Positions 1 through 10,893 of a stretch of DNA of 64,000 nt are shown here, in pieces. The notes beneath the pieces were generated by a model that did not search any database, had not been told where the DNA came from, and saw only the letters and a program-made list of their open reading frames with translations. The DNA is from Conchocele bisecta (taxonomy: Eukaryota; Mollusca; Bivalvia; Lucinida; Thyasiridae): the NCBI GenBank assembly GCA_029237695.1, contig CM055279.1, positions 55,997,530 through 56,061,529 on the forward strand, read 5' to 3'. Made by a program: the position numbers and the translations under genes. The first letter of the stretch is position 1. The number at the start of each line of letters is the position of its first letter.

Positions 1-709
1 TTGAAATCTTTAGTAAAAGAATGACCTTTTGAACTATCAGTGGCCATCTTGGATGACGTAATCATCTGATTTAGACAAAAAATTCTCCAGAGTGATCGTC
101 TCGTCAATACCTTCGATTTTATATATTATATGACTATATTTGGTTAAAAATAAAATTTACCCCTATCTGACCCCTCGGGCGACGCCCATTTTTGACCCAG
201 GGGCCACCATATGAACAAATCTGAAACAGCGCTAACTATCGATCATTCATACCAAGTATCGTCGAAATCGGCCTGGCGGTTCGTGAGAAGATTTTTTAAG
301 AATTTGACCTACTTTTCCATGGCGGCCATCTTGGATTGTCGATGACCTCCTTTTTAACAAATCTGAAATGGCATCACCCATATATCATCCCTGTGAAGTT
401 TAACCAATATCGGCTCAGCAGTTCGGGAGAAGAAGATGATTGAAAATGTTCACGGACGGACGGACGTTCTTACATTACTATACATATGTGGCTTATCACA
501 TGTTAAATATTAGCCACATAAAACGATTTTTAGCCACATAAAAGGATTTTTTAGGTGGCTAATTGTAACCAACCCTATCCTTTACTAAGTCCATAACCCT
601 GTGGGGCTAGCCACATAAGTACCCTAATGTGTGCCCGCATGGACGGACGGACGACGGACACTTTGCCATAACAATAGCTCACATGAGCTTTGCTCAGGTG
701 AGCTAAAAA
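1..709 (+). mobile_element. Family-A Helentron-like element, 3' part
   Basis: It begins inside the family-A monomer (gccatcttggatgac, gacccattttt words) and runs to a (GGAC)n tract and the family 3' hairpin at 676-704: arms agctcacatgagc/gctcaggtgagct, one mismatch, loop ttc, then taaaaa. The 5' end lies before the window. A TIR cassette (470-632) sits within its GGAC tract. No coding capacity. Confidence 0.8.
470..632 (+). mobile_element. GGAC-associated TIR cassette, copy 1
   Basis: A block of about 160 bp whose right end tagccacataagtaccctaa is the reverse complement of its left end in better copies (acattagggtacttatgtgg). The left end is diverged here (acattactatacatatgtgg). It contains repeats of agccacataaaa and is flanked on both sides by GGAC repeats. 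The same cassette recurs at 46.7-47.7 kb and at 53.4 kb. Confidence 0.8.
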
Positions 710-779
710 TATTGTTATGGAAATTAAATATGTACCTAATGATATAACTATTTCACAAGTTTTGAATATCAAGTGTTTG

Positions 780-1857
780 TTTACACATCTTATAAAGTAT
801 AGTTATTGTACACCAGAAATTGCATTGGATAAATAAATATTACCTTCCTTTGAATAAATATAGAATTGTGTTAATATTTTGAGAAAAAGCAGGTATCTCC
901 CCTGACCTCAAGATTATTGATTTCCGTCATACAAATAATACAATAGTAGCAATATGTGTACCCGGTAATACAAATTAAACGCTCTTTGTATATATTAATG
1001 ACATCTCTAAATGCTGAACCAAAAACATATAACGCCTACAATACATCCTCATGTCTCAAATCTTTCAAAAACTTAACACAAATTTGACCTTGACCGGGGG
1101 GCACATGAGTCGCATGGGTGGGCTATGGAATGAAAATATAGATAGTGATAAACAGGAACTTGAAGTTTCAAGTCAATAGGAATTTGGTTTGCAGAAATAA
1201 CTGGTTGTCAACAACTTTAGCACAAATATTGCCAAAACTTAAAACACAATAGTAATTTGACCTTGACCTTGGGCATGTGGGCCACATTGGTGGGCTATGG
1301 AATGAAAATATAGATCAAGATATTTAGAGGATTTGATATGAGATTTATAAAATGAGTCACGCACAATTTATGCACCGAGCCTGTCCAATCCTGCATAAAA
1401 TTGCTGATGAGTTTTATAAATCTGAAATCAAATAGAAATGAGTTTGTGATTCTGTTTATCACATGACTTCAAACTCCAACTAGAGCAGCTGAAGCTGCAT
1501 CAACGGTTTGAGGCTTGATGTACTGACAAACGTACACTGGCAAAGTGATTAGAAGACATTGCCAATGACGAAAACATATGAAACTCAAAAAAAATTGATG
1601 CAATTCCAATGAAATTGAAAAAATAAAGTTTTGTATTTTCAGAATCGCTTGACTATTCTAGGCATTTTTCATTATATAACGTTCTACGAAATGTGTACCG
1701 TTAACCCCCTAGTCTGACATTGAAGTTAAGACGATTCTAAAGCACTCACAGCATGTCAGTTCGTATATAAAACCAGTGTCTGATACAGCCCACCATACCT
1801 GTCTGGCCTCCACCTCGAAGTTTGTCAGCTGTACACACTGTTCTAGGCGGCTAAGTT
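780..1857. other. Intronic sequence, two degenerate 'gaccttgacc' monomers
   Basis: At 1080-1200 and 1245-1330 there are two diverged copies of a monomer with ttgaccttgacc, gggctatggaatgaaaatat and a following 'gaagtttcaagtcaat' segment, related to the family-B array monomers. I see nothing else recognisable here and no supported gene. Confidence 0.5.
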
Positions 1858-3425
1858 TATATGCTCGTTCTCAAACTTCAAATGCATGTAGCTCGCGCAT
1901 TTGAGCAGATAGCTAAAAACTACCAGCGAACCGGAGATAGAGAATTTTATTGGCTTTTTAATGCAAAAAAAATATTTGAAATCGGTTGAATAATAAGGAA
2001 GTTATGACCATTTCAATTTTTTTTAAAAACTTCAAATGCCTACAACTCTCTCATTTGGGCAGATAGCCAAAAACTACCAGCGAAACGGAGATAGAGAATT
2101 TTGTTGGCTTTTTAATGCAAAAAAAATATTTGAAATCGGTTAGATAATAAAAAAGTTATGACCATTTCAAATTTGAAAAATTGAAAAAAAACGTCCAAGT
2201 TTGAAAGACAATAGAATCAGAACTATTCAAGCCATTGCTCTGAAAAATATCATCTTCTGTGCGGATGAATGTCCCGCGTGACGCTGTCAAAAAATTATGT
2301 TGCTGAGATTACTGTACAAATTGGAAACTGTTTTCAAAGACCACCCGTTAGATTTAGCCGCAGCCACAGGCATTCGGCCTGTTTCGGCTTTCATCGGTAT
2401 AATTATCATGATTATGTTGAAAAACAAAGAAAAAAATGGAAAAAAAATATTTGAAATCGGTTAGATAATAACAAAGTTATGAACATTTAAAATTTGAAAA
2501 ATTGAAAAAAAAAACTTCAAATGCATGTAGCTCTCTCATTTGAGCAGATAGCTAAAAACTACCAGTGATGCGGAGATAGAGAATTTTATTGCCTTTTTAA
2601 TGGAAAAAAATATATTTGAAATCGGTTGAATAATAAAAAAGTTATGACCATTTCAAATTTAAAAAAATGAAAGAACCAAACTTCAAATGCCTACAACTCT
2701 CTCATTTGGGCAGATAGCCAAAAACTACCAGCGAAGCGGAGATAGAGAATTTTGTTGGCTTTTTAATGGAAAAAAAATATTTGAAATCGGTTAGATAATA
2801 ACAAAGTTATGAACATTTCAAATTTGAAAAATTTAAAAAAAAACGTCCAAGTTTGAAAGGCAATAGAATCGGAACTCTTCAAGCTATAGCTGTGAAAAGT
2901 ATCATCTTTTGTGCGGATGAATGTCCCGCGTCACGCTGTCAAAAAATTATGTTGCTGAGATTACTGTACAAATTGGAAACTGTTTTCGAAGACCACCCGT
3001 TAAAATAAAAAAGAAAATCCGAAATTGTTGATTTTTTTCATTTTTCTCAACTTCACATGTCAATAGCTCTCTCATTTGAGCAGATAGCCAATAACGGCCA
3101 GGCAAGCGAAGATAGAGATTTCTCGCAGCAGCTTTCGAATACAAAAAGAATTTTTGAAATCGGTTGGAAAATAAGGAAGTTATAGGGAATTATATGATAT
3201 ATGACGTCACTTCCGGTTTCGTAAAAAGTGACGTCATGAGAATTCTGAAAATTGAGTTATTCTCGTCTCACTGTTGATGCGAATCGGTATACAAAATTTG
3301 AAGTCGATCCGACCAGCGGTTTGGGCTGTAGTCTCGACGGCTGAATAAAAAGAAAAAGAAAAAAAAAAAAAACCAACGAAAACAAAAGGTTTGAGGAATC
3401 AAATTCCTCAAACCTAAATAGTACA
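1858..3425 (+). repeat. Degenerate tandem array (about 150-160 bp) ending in a hairpin
   Basis: About five monomers carry tacaactctctcatttg, gcagatagc(c/t)aaaaacta, gagatagagaattttgttgg and atatttgaaatcggtt. Two copies of a cgcgt(g/c)acgctgtcaaaaaat block occur at 2275 and 2930. The array ends at a perfect 13-bp-arm hairpin at 3387-3415 (aggtttgaggaat / attcctcaaacct, loop caa) followed by aaata. This fits the general Helentron-like 3' layout, although no GGAC tract is present. Confidence 0.65.
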
Positions 3426-3518
3426 AAAATTGGAGATATCCAGTCTGCTTCAGTGAGAAGACGCATTGACTATTTTCTCATCCAGTTGAAAATCTCCACA
3501 GAGAAAAAATATATTTAA

Positions 3519-3759
3519 CCCTTAGACCGCTACTCACAACAATTGTCATCTGCTGTTGCTTTTATATCTTGCCTTATTTCTCAATAAAAACATGGTTTGA
3601 CAGCATTTCAGAATAATTTCCAATGGAAATGATTCTGAAGTGCTGTCAAAGCATGTTGTAAATTATTGTAAAGTGCTGTCAAAGCATGTTTTTGATGATA
3701 AAAATGGAAAATAGAAAATAAACAGCAGAAAACAAAAACTTAAGATAGCGGTCTAAGGG
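3519..3759. mobile_element. piggyBac-like MITE with TTAA duplication
   Basis: A 241-bp element has perfect 14-bp terminal inverted repeats (CCCTTAGACCGCTA / TAGCGGTCTAAGGG) and is flanked by TTAA at 3515-3518 and 3760-3763. The CCC start plus TTAA target duplication is typical of piggyBac. Inside, gtgctgtcaaagcatgtt is repeated. No open frame. Confidence 0.85.
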
Positions 3760-3763
3760 TTAA

Positions 3764-4499
3764 TACTAGCAATAAACCTGTTATGAATATGCCATATTAT
3801 AGGTTCCTGCTCTTTGTAAGTCCTTTAAATTACATGTACTATACGGGAGTGCTTTCTAACAATTGAATTAATTTTACTCGGTCACTGATGCTTCTAATGA
3901 CGTTTAAATCACGAAGCCGTCAACGTCAAAACATCATCATTTGGACGTCATCTGGAACATCTCCATTTTATTCATTTGACATAACGTTACCATTTATTTT
4001 TGATCATCTCCTAGGAAATATCGGCCAACAAGCCAACATGATGTCAATTTCACCCATATTATACAAGACGGGTTTGAGATGCTTTGAAAATGGTGTCTCT
4101 GTAACCGTGTAAATTCTGACCGCCCTGTGTCCGTGCAAATAGCTACTGCCGAAAGAAATTTACTGTCACACCGGAAACAGTCGAATTTCACTTCCGCTTT
4201 TGAAAGTGAAAGTAGCAATTATGTTTTTTTCCCCGATTTTCAAGGAAGTTGCCTTCGAAATACTGAAAAGAAAAAAAATCTAGTTGGACATTTAGCTCTG
4301 ATTTTGTTTCAAGTTAGTACTGGGCGCTTATTAGGCACTAATTTCGTGAAAAGCAGCCAAAAAATTGGTAATTTTCAATGTAAAAAGTTGGGGGTGGGGC
4401 GTCTATTAGAGCAATGGCGTCTATTAGAATCTTTACAGTATATGAAGTTTCATGTCAAACAGACTTAGGGTTGCCGAGATAATAGTATTTGAAAATTTT
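3764..4499. other. Unassigned intronic sequence
   Basis: No repeats, TIRs or exon signatures recognised. The open frames here (up to 113 codons) lack any recognisable motif and lack credible splice context. Confidence 0.4.
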
Positions 4500-4566
4500 A
4501 ACGCAAATTGGACGGACAGCGGTATAACATACGGTATGTCCCGTTTTTAATATGGGCATATAAAAA
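4500..4566 (+). mobile_element. Isolated Helentron-like 3' end
   Basis: It reads gacggacagcggtataacat, then a hairpin atgtccc...gggcat (4536-4559), then ataaaaac. This is the GGAC / spacer / hairpin / A-rich order of the other elements; the body is not identifiable. Confidence 0.5.
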
Positions 4567-4619
4567 CAAACTGAAACTTTATGTGGAATACAAATTAGAA
4601 ATTTAAGGTTAGATAATTC

Positions 4620-5095
4620 CAGTTGAAACATTAGTCTGGGAACACACCCCTCAACAAGGCCGGCAGATACAGTGCAGTCTCCGTTTTTGTTCCACCGTAG
4701 ACAACACTTCCAAACTCAACGCGAACGCAACGCGAACGCAACGCGAACGCAACGCGAACGCAACGGTTTGCTGTAGCGTTGTATACGTTGTTTAAACGTA
4801 TAATACGGTTCGTACACGTGTAATACACATTGTCAAACCGTTTAGTTTAAAAGCGTTGTATACGTTGTTTAAACGTATAATACGGTTCGTACACGTGTAA
4901 TACACATTGTCAAACCGTTTAGTTTTAAAGCGTGTAATACGTTTAGCTTCAAGGCGTATAACACGCTTTGGCGTATACATATGTAGCGAGGTGAAAGAGT
5001 TGAAACGTGTACAACGCTTTACCTGGAAGCATGTAGCTATATGAAAGCGTTGAAACGTGTACAACGGTTACACGTTTTAACACAAATACCTGTTC
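4620..5095. repeat. Short tandem repeats rich in cgttgtatacgt
   Basis: At about 4715-4765 there are four to five copies of a 10-11 bp unit (acgcgaacgca). At 4771-4945 there are two nearly identical units of about 80 bp (gttgtatacgttgtttaaac ... aaaccgtttag). These are followed by diverged relatives with gcgttgaaacgtgtacaacg. Confidence 0.7.
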
Positions 5096-5214
5096 GGCCC
5101 CGATCTCTTCGAGGCGTCCTTGTTTCGTCCCTTTTAAAATATCGTGAATACATACCCTACAGATCGAGTTCGAAGTACATCGGCGGTGTGATTTAGCACT
5201 TCAATTGATCCCTA

Positions 5215-5848
5215 ATTCCTGATGACTAATGAGTCACGCTTTTAACACGACAGATGTACCTTGTCGTTTATCAAAATGTTTGAGAATTGTAGATCACGTG
5301 AGCCGGCTCATCAGGATCTGCGGCATTCCTATGTACATTTTATATACACAAAAATGACGCCTAATACAGCGTAATGTAACAGTTCCTAATTTAATATGGA
5401 ATAGCCCAGGCCGATAGTCGGTGTCAGTTAATTGGGGTTAAATATTACGAACACAGATAAACACAGTGCATGGTTTCTTTATTTTATTTTAACATCATCA
5501 GAAATGGCGAGTCTAGGAACTCTCGTATTATCTTTACGCTGAAGCCAGTCTATTTCAGTCACTAATCCGCTATGCACCTGTCCCACGCGTGTGTTAAGAT
5601 TAATCGATATTTGGAGAAACTGAATACACAGCGAGCTGCACACTGGTTTAACACGGATATGGCCCGCGGATATGTGTCATAAATTACTTGGTGGTCAAAA
5701 CCGGTAAATTTACAAGGTTTATAGCGAAATAGCAGCCGACTGGCAATTTTTCTCGGACCGATTTTTAAGACTAGTTTTCAAATCTCAATCGGTCTGAGAG
5801 TTCAAAAATCGGTCCAGAACCGGAAAACTGAAAATGTTAGAAGCCCTG
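5215..5848 (-). mobile_element. hAT element fragment, copy of the 37400-43139 element
   Basis: The right end ...gttagaagccctg at 5836-5848 is the reverse complement of the left end of the hAT at 37400 (cagggcttctaa). Internal blocks (tcggtctgagagttc, ccgcggatatgtgtcat, gagccggctcatcagg, tgtaacagttcc) occur in reverse order and orientation in the 37.4/41.8-kb copy. It lacks the two family-A insertions and so gives the empty site for them. Its left boundary is not resolved. Confidence 0.7.
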
Positions 5849-6059
5849 CAGTGAGTCTAGAAGTATATATTCACACACGAAGAACGATCAGAGCATGCGC
5901 ATTCTACGCGATACAAGGTTGGCATACCAAAACGTGTAATGCGTTAATACCCGTGGAAACGTGTTATACGTATAACACGGTTTCATCTGTACGGTGCTGT
6001 GTACATGTAGATGCATGTAACCGTTCGTCAAAGAAAGCGTTAAATCGTTTAAACGGTTT

Positions 6060-6240
6060 ACCTTAGCGTTGTATACGCTTACAACCGTTGTATACGTTTA
6101 CAACCGTTGTACACGGATTACACGCTTTTGAAACTCAATACGTTGTTTACAACAGTTGTATACGTTTACAACCGTTGTACACGGATTACACGCTTTTGAA
6201 ACTCAATGCGTTGAACACGGTTTGTTCGACTTTCGCGCAT
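6060..6240. repeat. Tandem duplication of about 63 bp
   Basis: The block gtttacaaccgttgtacacg-gattacacgcttttgaaactcaa occurs twice, with a third partial unit at 6064. It belongs to the same palindromic, cgttgtatacg-rich repeat as 4620-5095, from which it is separated by the hAT fragment. Confidence 0.7.
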
Positions 6241-6694
6241 GCGCAAGAGTGGGGAAACGCAACGCATAGCCGAAAACGTATTACACGTAGACGACACACG
6301 GTTTGAAACGCAACTAACGGAAACTCCACGGATACGCAACGCACAACACTTTGTACACGTATAAACCCGGAACATTTTGACAGAAACAACTGTAGGGCTT
6401 ACTCCATCTGACTCCATTCAATGATCGACTAAATGTCTTTTTCATAAATGTATTAGATATAGCACATGCTGTGTGCCATTAATGTAACATAACATGATTA
6501 TAGTGTCATCAATACAGCAAATTGGATGGATATCGAGCAGGATCAGGAAACCCAGAATAAAATGCCAAGTAGTCGGATGGGTTAGTAGCACATTCAACAC
6601 AAAATCCACTGCTAGGAACAGGCACATATCATTATGGAAGGCTCTTGTAAAATGGGACTTATTCCAGTTTGCAACCTGTGGCATCCCAGAACAC

Positions 6695-6800
6695 AGGCAT
6701 TCGTCGTGTTTCGGCTTTCATCGATATAGCTCTATATATATGATCAAGGCTTCTAACTTTGGTCGGACACGACGGCATATCATAACAAAATAACATGTTT
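6695..6800 (+). repeat. Dispersed repeat with cattcggcgtgtttcggctt motif, copy 1
   Basis: Carries caggcattcgtcgtgtttcg-gctttcatcg, then ggcttctaactttggtcgga-cacgac. The reverse-complement copy is at 9575-9690. The terminal motif alone recurs at 2370 and as a palindrome at 34627-34717. Confidence 0.65.
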
Positions 6801-7600
6801 AACATTGTCATTTTCTATGCATTCTATGTATTTCTGCAGGATAACGATAATCCTCAAATGATCATATGAACTTGCCACTACAATATTGACGTTAGAGCCT
6901 TAAACACCTTACTTCATTTGTTATGATACAATGTTGTGTCAGACCTAGGCAAAGCAGCTGTAATTCGATACAGTGGATTTACCTAGGTTCTGGATAATAA
7001 GCCTAAGTTAGCCAGTTACTAGATCTATAAGCATATAAAAACAATTCTTCAAAACTTTTTAAAACAATAAACTTATCGTAAAAGTGCTGTGAAACTAGAT
7101 TTATCTAAAAGTCTTTATTGTTTCCATGTCATCCAGGCGCATAGAAAATAGATTGTGACCTTAGAATCTGGATGTTTGTTGTTGGGTTATTCTCATCCTG
7201 TATGCGGCGCACCGGGTCAGTGTAAAAAATTGTTATGTAAATTATCAGAGGAGTGTACAGTAAACAATTTTCCACCATTTCCTTTGCCAGTCATAAATAA
7301 CAATAATATTATCACAAGGCTAATAATCATAATGCAAGATGCTTTCAGATCACGTTTAATTTTCAGTTGTGGTACATGTATGCTATTTTACCCTATACAT
7401 TATGGTGAACACTACAGGCGGGATTTATACCAACAACAAGATAATAACAATCTACAAACTCTGAACATTTTTATAATCAACAGAACAATAAATTCTACTA
7501 AAAACACAGAGTTGTTTATATCTACATCTGTGTAATCAAATATAATTCTGTGTTAGTTTTTTGTTGTTTTTCATATAAGACCTCGCAGTATAATGAGAAG
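6801..7600. other. Unassigned intronic sequence
   Basis: Nothing recognised. An open frame of 126 codons at 7155-7535 has no motif and is AT-rich and Asn-rich; I regard it as chance. Confidence 0.4.
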
Positions 7601-7601
7601 C

Positions 7602-7675
7602 TCAAAATGGCTAAAGAATCCAGTGACGCAGACCTTGACGTCTCAAAATGGCTAAAGAATCCAGTGACGCAGACT
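7602..7675. repeat. Direct duplication, 33 bp with 41-bp period
   Basis: The block ctcaaaatggctaaagaatc-cagtgacgcagac is present twice, separated by cttgacgt. It lies 110 bp before a family-A 5' end. Confidence 0.85.
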
Positions 7676-7783
7676 CGCATAACTGTGCTTTGTAAATCTT
7701 TTTGACAATTTTGATTAAAAATGTACATGCCCAAGGACGATGTGGAACATTTTTTTCCATTTGACAGATGGGTAACTTCTGCA

Positions 7784-9362
7784 AACAAGAGGGCCATGAT
7801 GGCCCTAATTCGCTCACCTGACTCCATGAACACCAGAGGAGAATGTGACATTGAGTTCATATGTGTTTTAAAAAAATTATGCTATTTTTAGATGGCGGTC
7901 ATCTTGGATTAAGCGATGACTCATTTTACCAAATCTGAAAATGCTTCACCCAAGGATCTTAACTTACTATGAAGTTTGGCCAGCATCGGCCATCTGGTTC
8001 CTGAGAAAAAGACGTTCAAAATCTCGAATAAATGGACCTTTTGGAGGTCATCATGGATGACATAATCATCCGATTCCGACAAATATTGCACCAGAGCAAT
8101 CGCCTCATCGATACCTTCAATTTGATATATGATATGAGCATATGTGGTCAACAATAAAATTTGACCCCACAGACCACGCCCATTTTTGACCCCGGGGTCA
8201 CCATTTTAACACCTTTGAAAGAGCATTCTACGTCAATCATTCCTACTGGCGGTTCCTAAATCCGGCTGGCGGTTCATGAGAAGATTTGTTAAGAATTTGT
8301 GTTATTTTTAGACGGTGGCCATCTTGGATTAGCGACGACCTCCGTTTTAACAAATCTGAAAAGGCTTCACCCATGAACCATAACTGTGAAGTTTGGCCAC
8401 CATGGGCCAAGCGATTCGTGTGAAGAAGAATTTTGAAATTTCTAATAAAAGAACGACCTTTTGACCTTTCGGTGGCCATCTTGGATGACATGACCATCCA
8501 ATTTCGACAAAAAATGTACCAGAGCGATCGCCTCTTTGATACCTTCGATTTGATATAGACATGACCATATTCAGTCAAAAATAAAATTTGACCCCAAGGG
8601 GCACGCCCATTTTTGACCCCGGGGTCACCATTTTAACACCTTTGAAAGAGCATTGTACATCGATCATTCCTAACAAGGTTTGTCGAAATCCGGCTGGCGG
8701 TTCATGAGAAGATTTTTTAAGAATTTATGCTATTTTTAGACGGCCTCCGTTTTAACAAATCTGAAAAGGCTTCACCCATGGACCATAACTGTGAAGTTTG
8801 GCCACCATGGGCCAAGCGGTTTGTGTGAAGAAGAATTTTGAAATCTCTAATAAAAGAACGACCTTTTGACCTTTCGGTGGCCATTTTGGATGACATGACC
8901 ATCCAATTTCAACAAAAAATGTACTAGAGTGATTGCCTCTTTGATACCTTCAATTTGATATAGACATGACCATATTCGGTCAAAAATAAAATTTGACCCC
9001 AATTTGACCATGGCCACGCCCATTTTTGACCCCGGGGTCACTATTTTAACAACTTTGAAAGAGCATTGTACATCGATCATTCCTACCAAGTTTCATTGAA
9101 ATCCGGCTGGCGGTTCATGAGAAGAAGATTTTTGAAGAATTTGTGCTATTTATAGACGGCGGCCATCTTGGATTACGAAATGACGTCATTTTAACAATTT
9201 TGTAATCCCCCTACCTAAGGACCAAGACCATGAAGTTTGGTGACTATAGGCCCAATGGTTAACGAGGAGAAGACGTTTGAAAATGTTCACGGACGGACGA
9301 CGGACGACGGACACATTGCAGTAACAATAGCTCACATGAGCTTCGCTCAGGTGAGCTAAAAA
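7784..9362 (+). mobile_element. Family-A Helentron-like element, complete
   Basis: The 5' end aacaagagggccatgatggc carries a hairpin (agggccat/atggccct). The subterminal word gctcacctga follows and is the reverse complement of the distal arm of the 3' hairpin. The body has three to four tandem monomers of about 430 bp (ggcggccatcttggatta, ccatggaccataactg, gcccatttttgacc). It ends with GGAC repeats, gtaacaat, the 3' hairpin agctcacatgagcttcgctc-aggtgagct and aaaaa. It has no ORF for Rep or helicase, so it is non-autonomous. Confidence 0.85.
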
Positions 9363-9574
9363 CTGTCCGGGAAACTGACCGTGAAAATTTCTGTGATTAG
9401 TGACAAATGCGGTTTACGAACATTCCCGATGCGGGGGTAATCCCGACAAATGGTTACGCTACTGTATGCATTTGCATACTTATGTTCTAACTATGTTATT
9501 TTAGCAAGAGAACAATAATTCTCCACTGAACATGGGCACTTCCTGCCAAAATATTCACATTAGCGTTAATAAAA

Positions 9575-9690
9575 TCGCGGAATTTGTTATGATACGAGGT
9601 CGTGTCCGACCAAAGTTAGAAGCCTTGTTCATATATTAGAGTAATACCAATGAAAGCCGAAACTCGCCGAATGCCTGTGTCCCAGACCAG
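9575..9690 (-). repeat. Dispersed repeat with tttcggcttt motif, copy 2 (inverted)
   Basis: Reverse complement of the 6695-6800 repeat (cgtgtccgaccaaagttaga, atgaaagccgaaac, cgaatgcctgtg). It is followed by a short (ACAG)n/(CA)n microsatellite at 9688-9723. Confidence 0.6.
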
Positions 9691-9996
9691 ACAGACAGAC
9701 AGACAGCACACACACACACACACTATCCAGTGTATAATAGTGATAACACACCATACCAAAACCCAAATGTCAGATTTGCATGTGTTTCACTATAATTTAC
9801 TTACAAACACAAATAACACTATTTTGTCAAATAGAATTGTTTGGGAAGGGTGATTATTGTTAATAATTTATGTAAAAGTAATTAAGTTTGGATATACAGA
9901 CGGCTCTTGGTACAAGAGCACAATCCACCGGCATCGAATATACTGTTACAACACATAAGCAATTATCTCCAATGTTGACCAAACCTTGCACAAACT

Positions 9997-10592
9997 GTAA
10001 GGATGCGTTCACAAGTGTGGTGTAAATCCCAGTAAGGATGTGTTCACAATTGTGGTGTAAATCCCAGTAAGGATGTGTTCACAATTGTGGCGCAAATCCC
10101 AGTAAGGATGCGTTCACAAGTGTGGTGTGAATCCCAGTAAGGATGCGTTCACAAGTGTGGTGTGAATCCCAGTAAGGATGTGTTCACAATTGTGGTGTAA
10201 ATCCCAGTAAGGATGCATTCACAAGTGTGGTGTAAATCCCAGTAAGGATGTATTCACAATTGTGGTGTAAATCCCAGTAAGGATGCGTTCACAAGTGTGG
10301 TGTGAATCCCAGTAATGATGCGTTCACAAGTGTGGTGTGAATCCCAGTAAGGATGTGTTCACAAGTGTGGTGTGAATCCCAGTAAGGATACGTTCACAAG
10401 TGTGGTGTAAATCCCAGTAAGGATGTATTCACAAGTGTGGTGTAAATCCCAGTAAGGATGCGTTCACAAGTGTGGTGTAAATCCCAGTAAGGAAGCGTTC
10501 ACAAGTGTGGTGTGAATCCCAGTAAGGATGTGTTCACAATTGTGGTGTGAATCCCAGTAAGGATGTGTTCACAAGTGTGGTGTGAATCCCAG
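9997..10592. repeat. 35-bp minisatellite, about 17 units
   Basis: The unit is ggatgtgttcacaattgtgg-tgtaaatcccagtaa, with a few alternating variants (gcgttcacaag / gtgttcacaat; tgtaa / tgtga). No spacers of unique sequence are present, so it is not CRISPR-like. Confidence 0.95.
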
Positions 10593-10639
10593 GTTATAAT
10601 ATAGGGAGACAGATAGTTTTGTATATTCTGTAGATATCA

Positions 10640-10893
10640 TGTTTTCTGGTAAAATAAACATTCATTCACCATTACCCCAGGTATTGATTGGCATTAATTA
10701 TACATTTTATAATATCGCGAAAAATTTCCACACTGACATCAGGGACGATAAGCGTGTTTCCTTAAAATGTGAACGGACATTAATATTTATTCTCTGTATT
10801 TTATTTATTTTTTGATGTGCAATGATCATACGTTATAATCGGTCGAAAATATTATTTTGTTCAGGTGACGCATTTAACTAGTATAAATAATTA
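10640..10893 (+). repeat. Dispersed repeat R, copy 1
   Basis: About 250 bp (ttttctggtaaaataaacat, cggtcgaaaatattatttt, caggtgacgcatttaa, tagtataaataattaaac). The second copy is at 46265-46462. Both copies end at the same base, where a different Helentron-like element begins. Confidence 0.8.

Noticed and set aside
4620..6417. A single TIR transposon spanning both cgttgtatacg-rich blocks
   Set aside because: The two blocks share sub-repeats and flank a hAT fragment, but I could not find matching outer ends or a target duplication.
9997..10592. CRISPR-like regular array (35-bp units); likewise the 62-bp and 31-bp arrays
   Set aside because: Units are contiguous, without unique spacers, and the window is eukaryotic.
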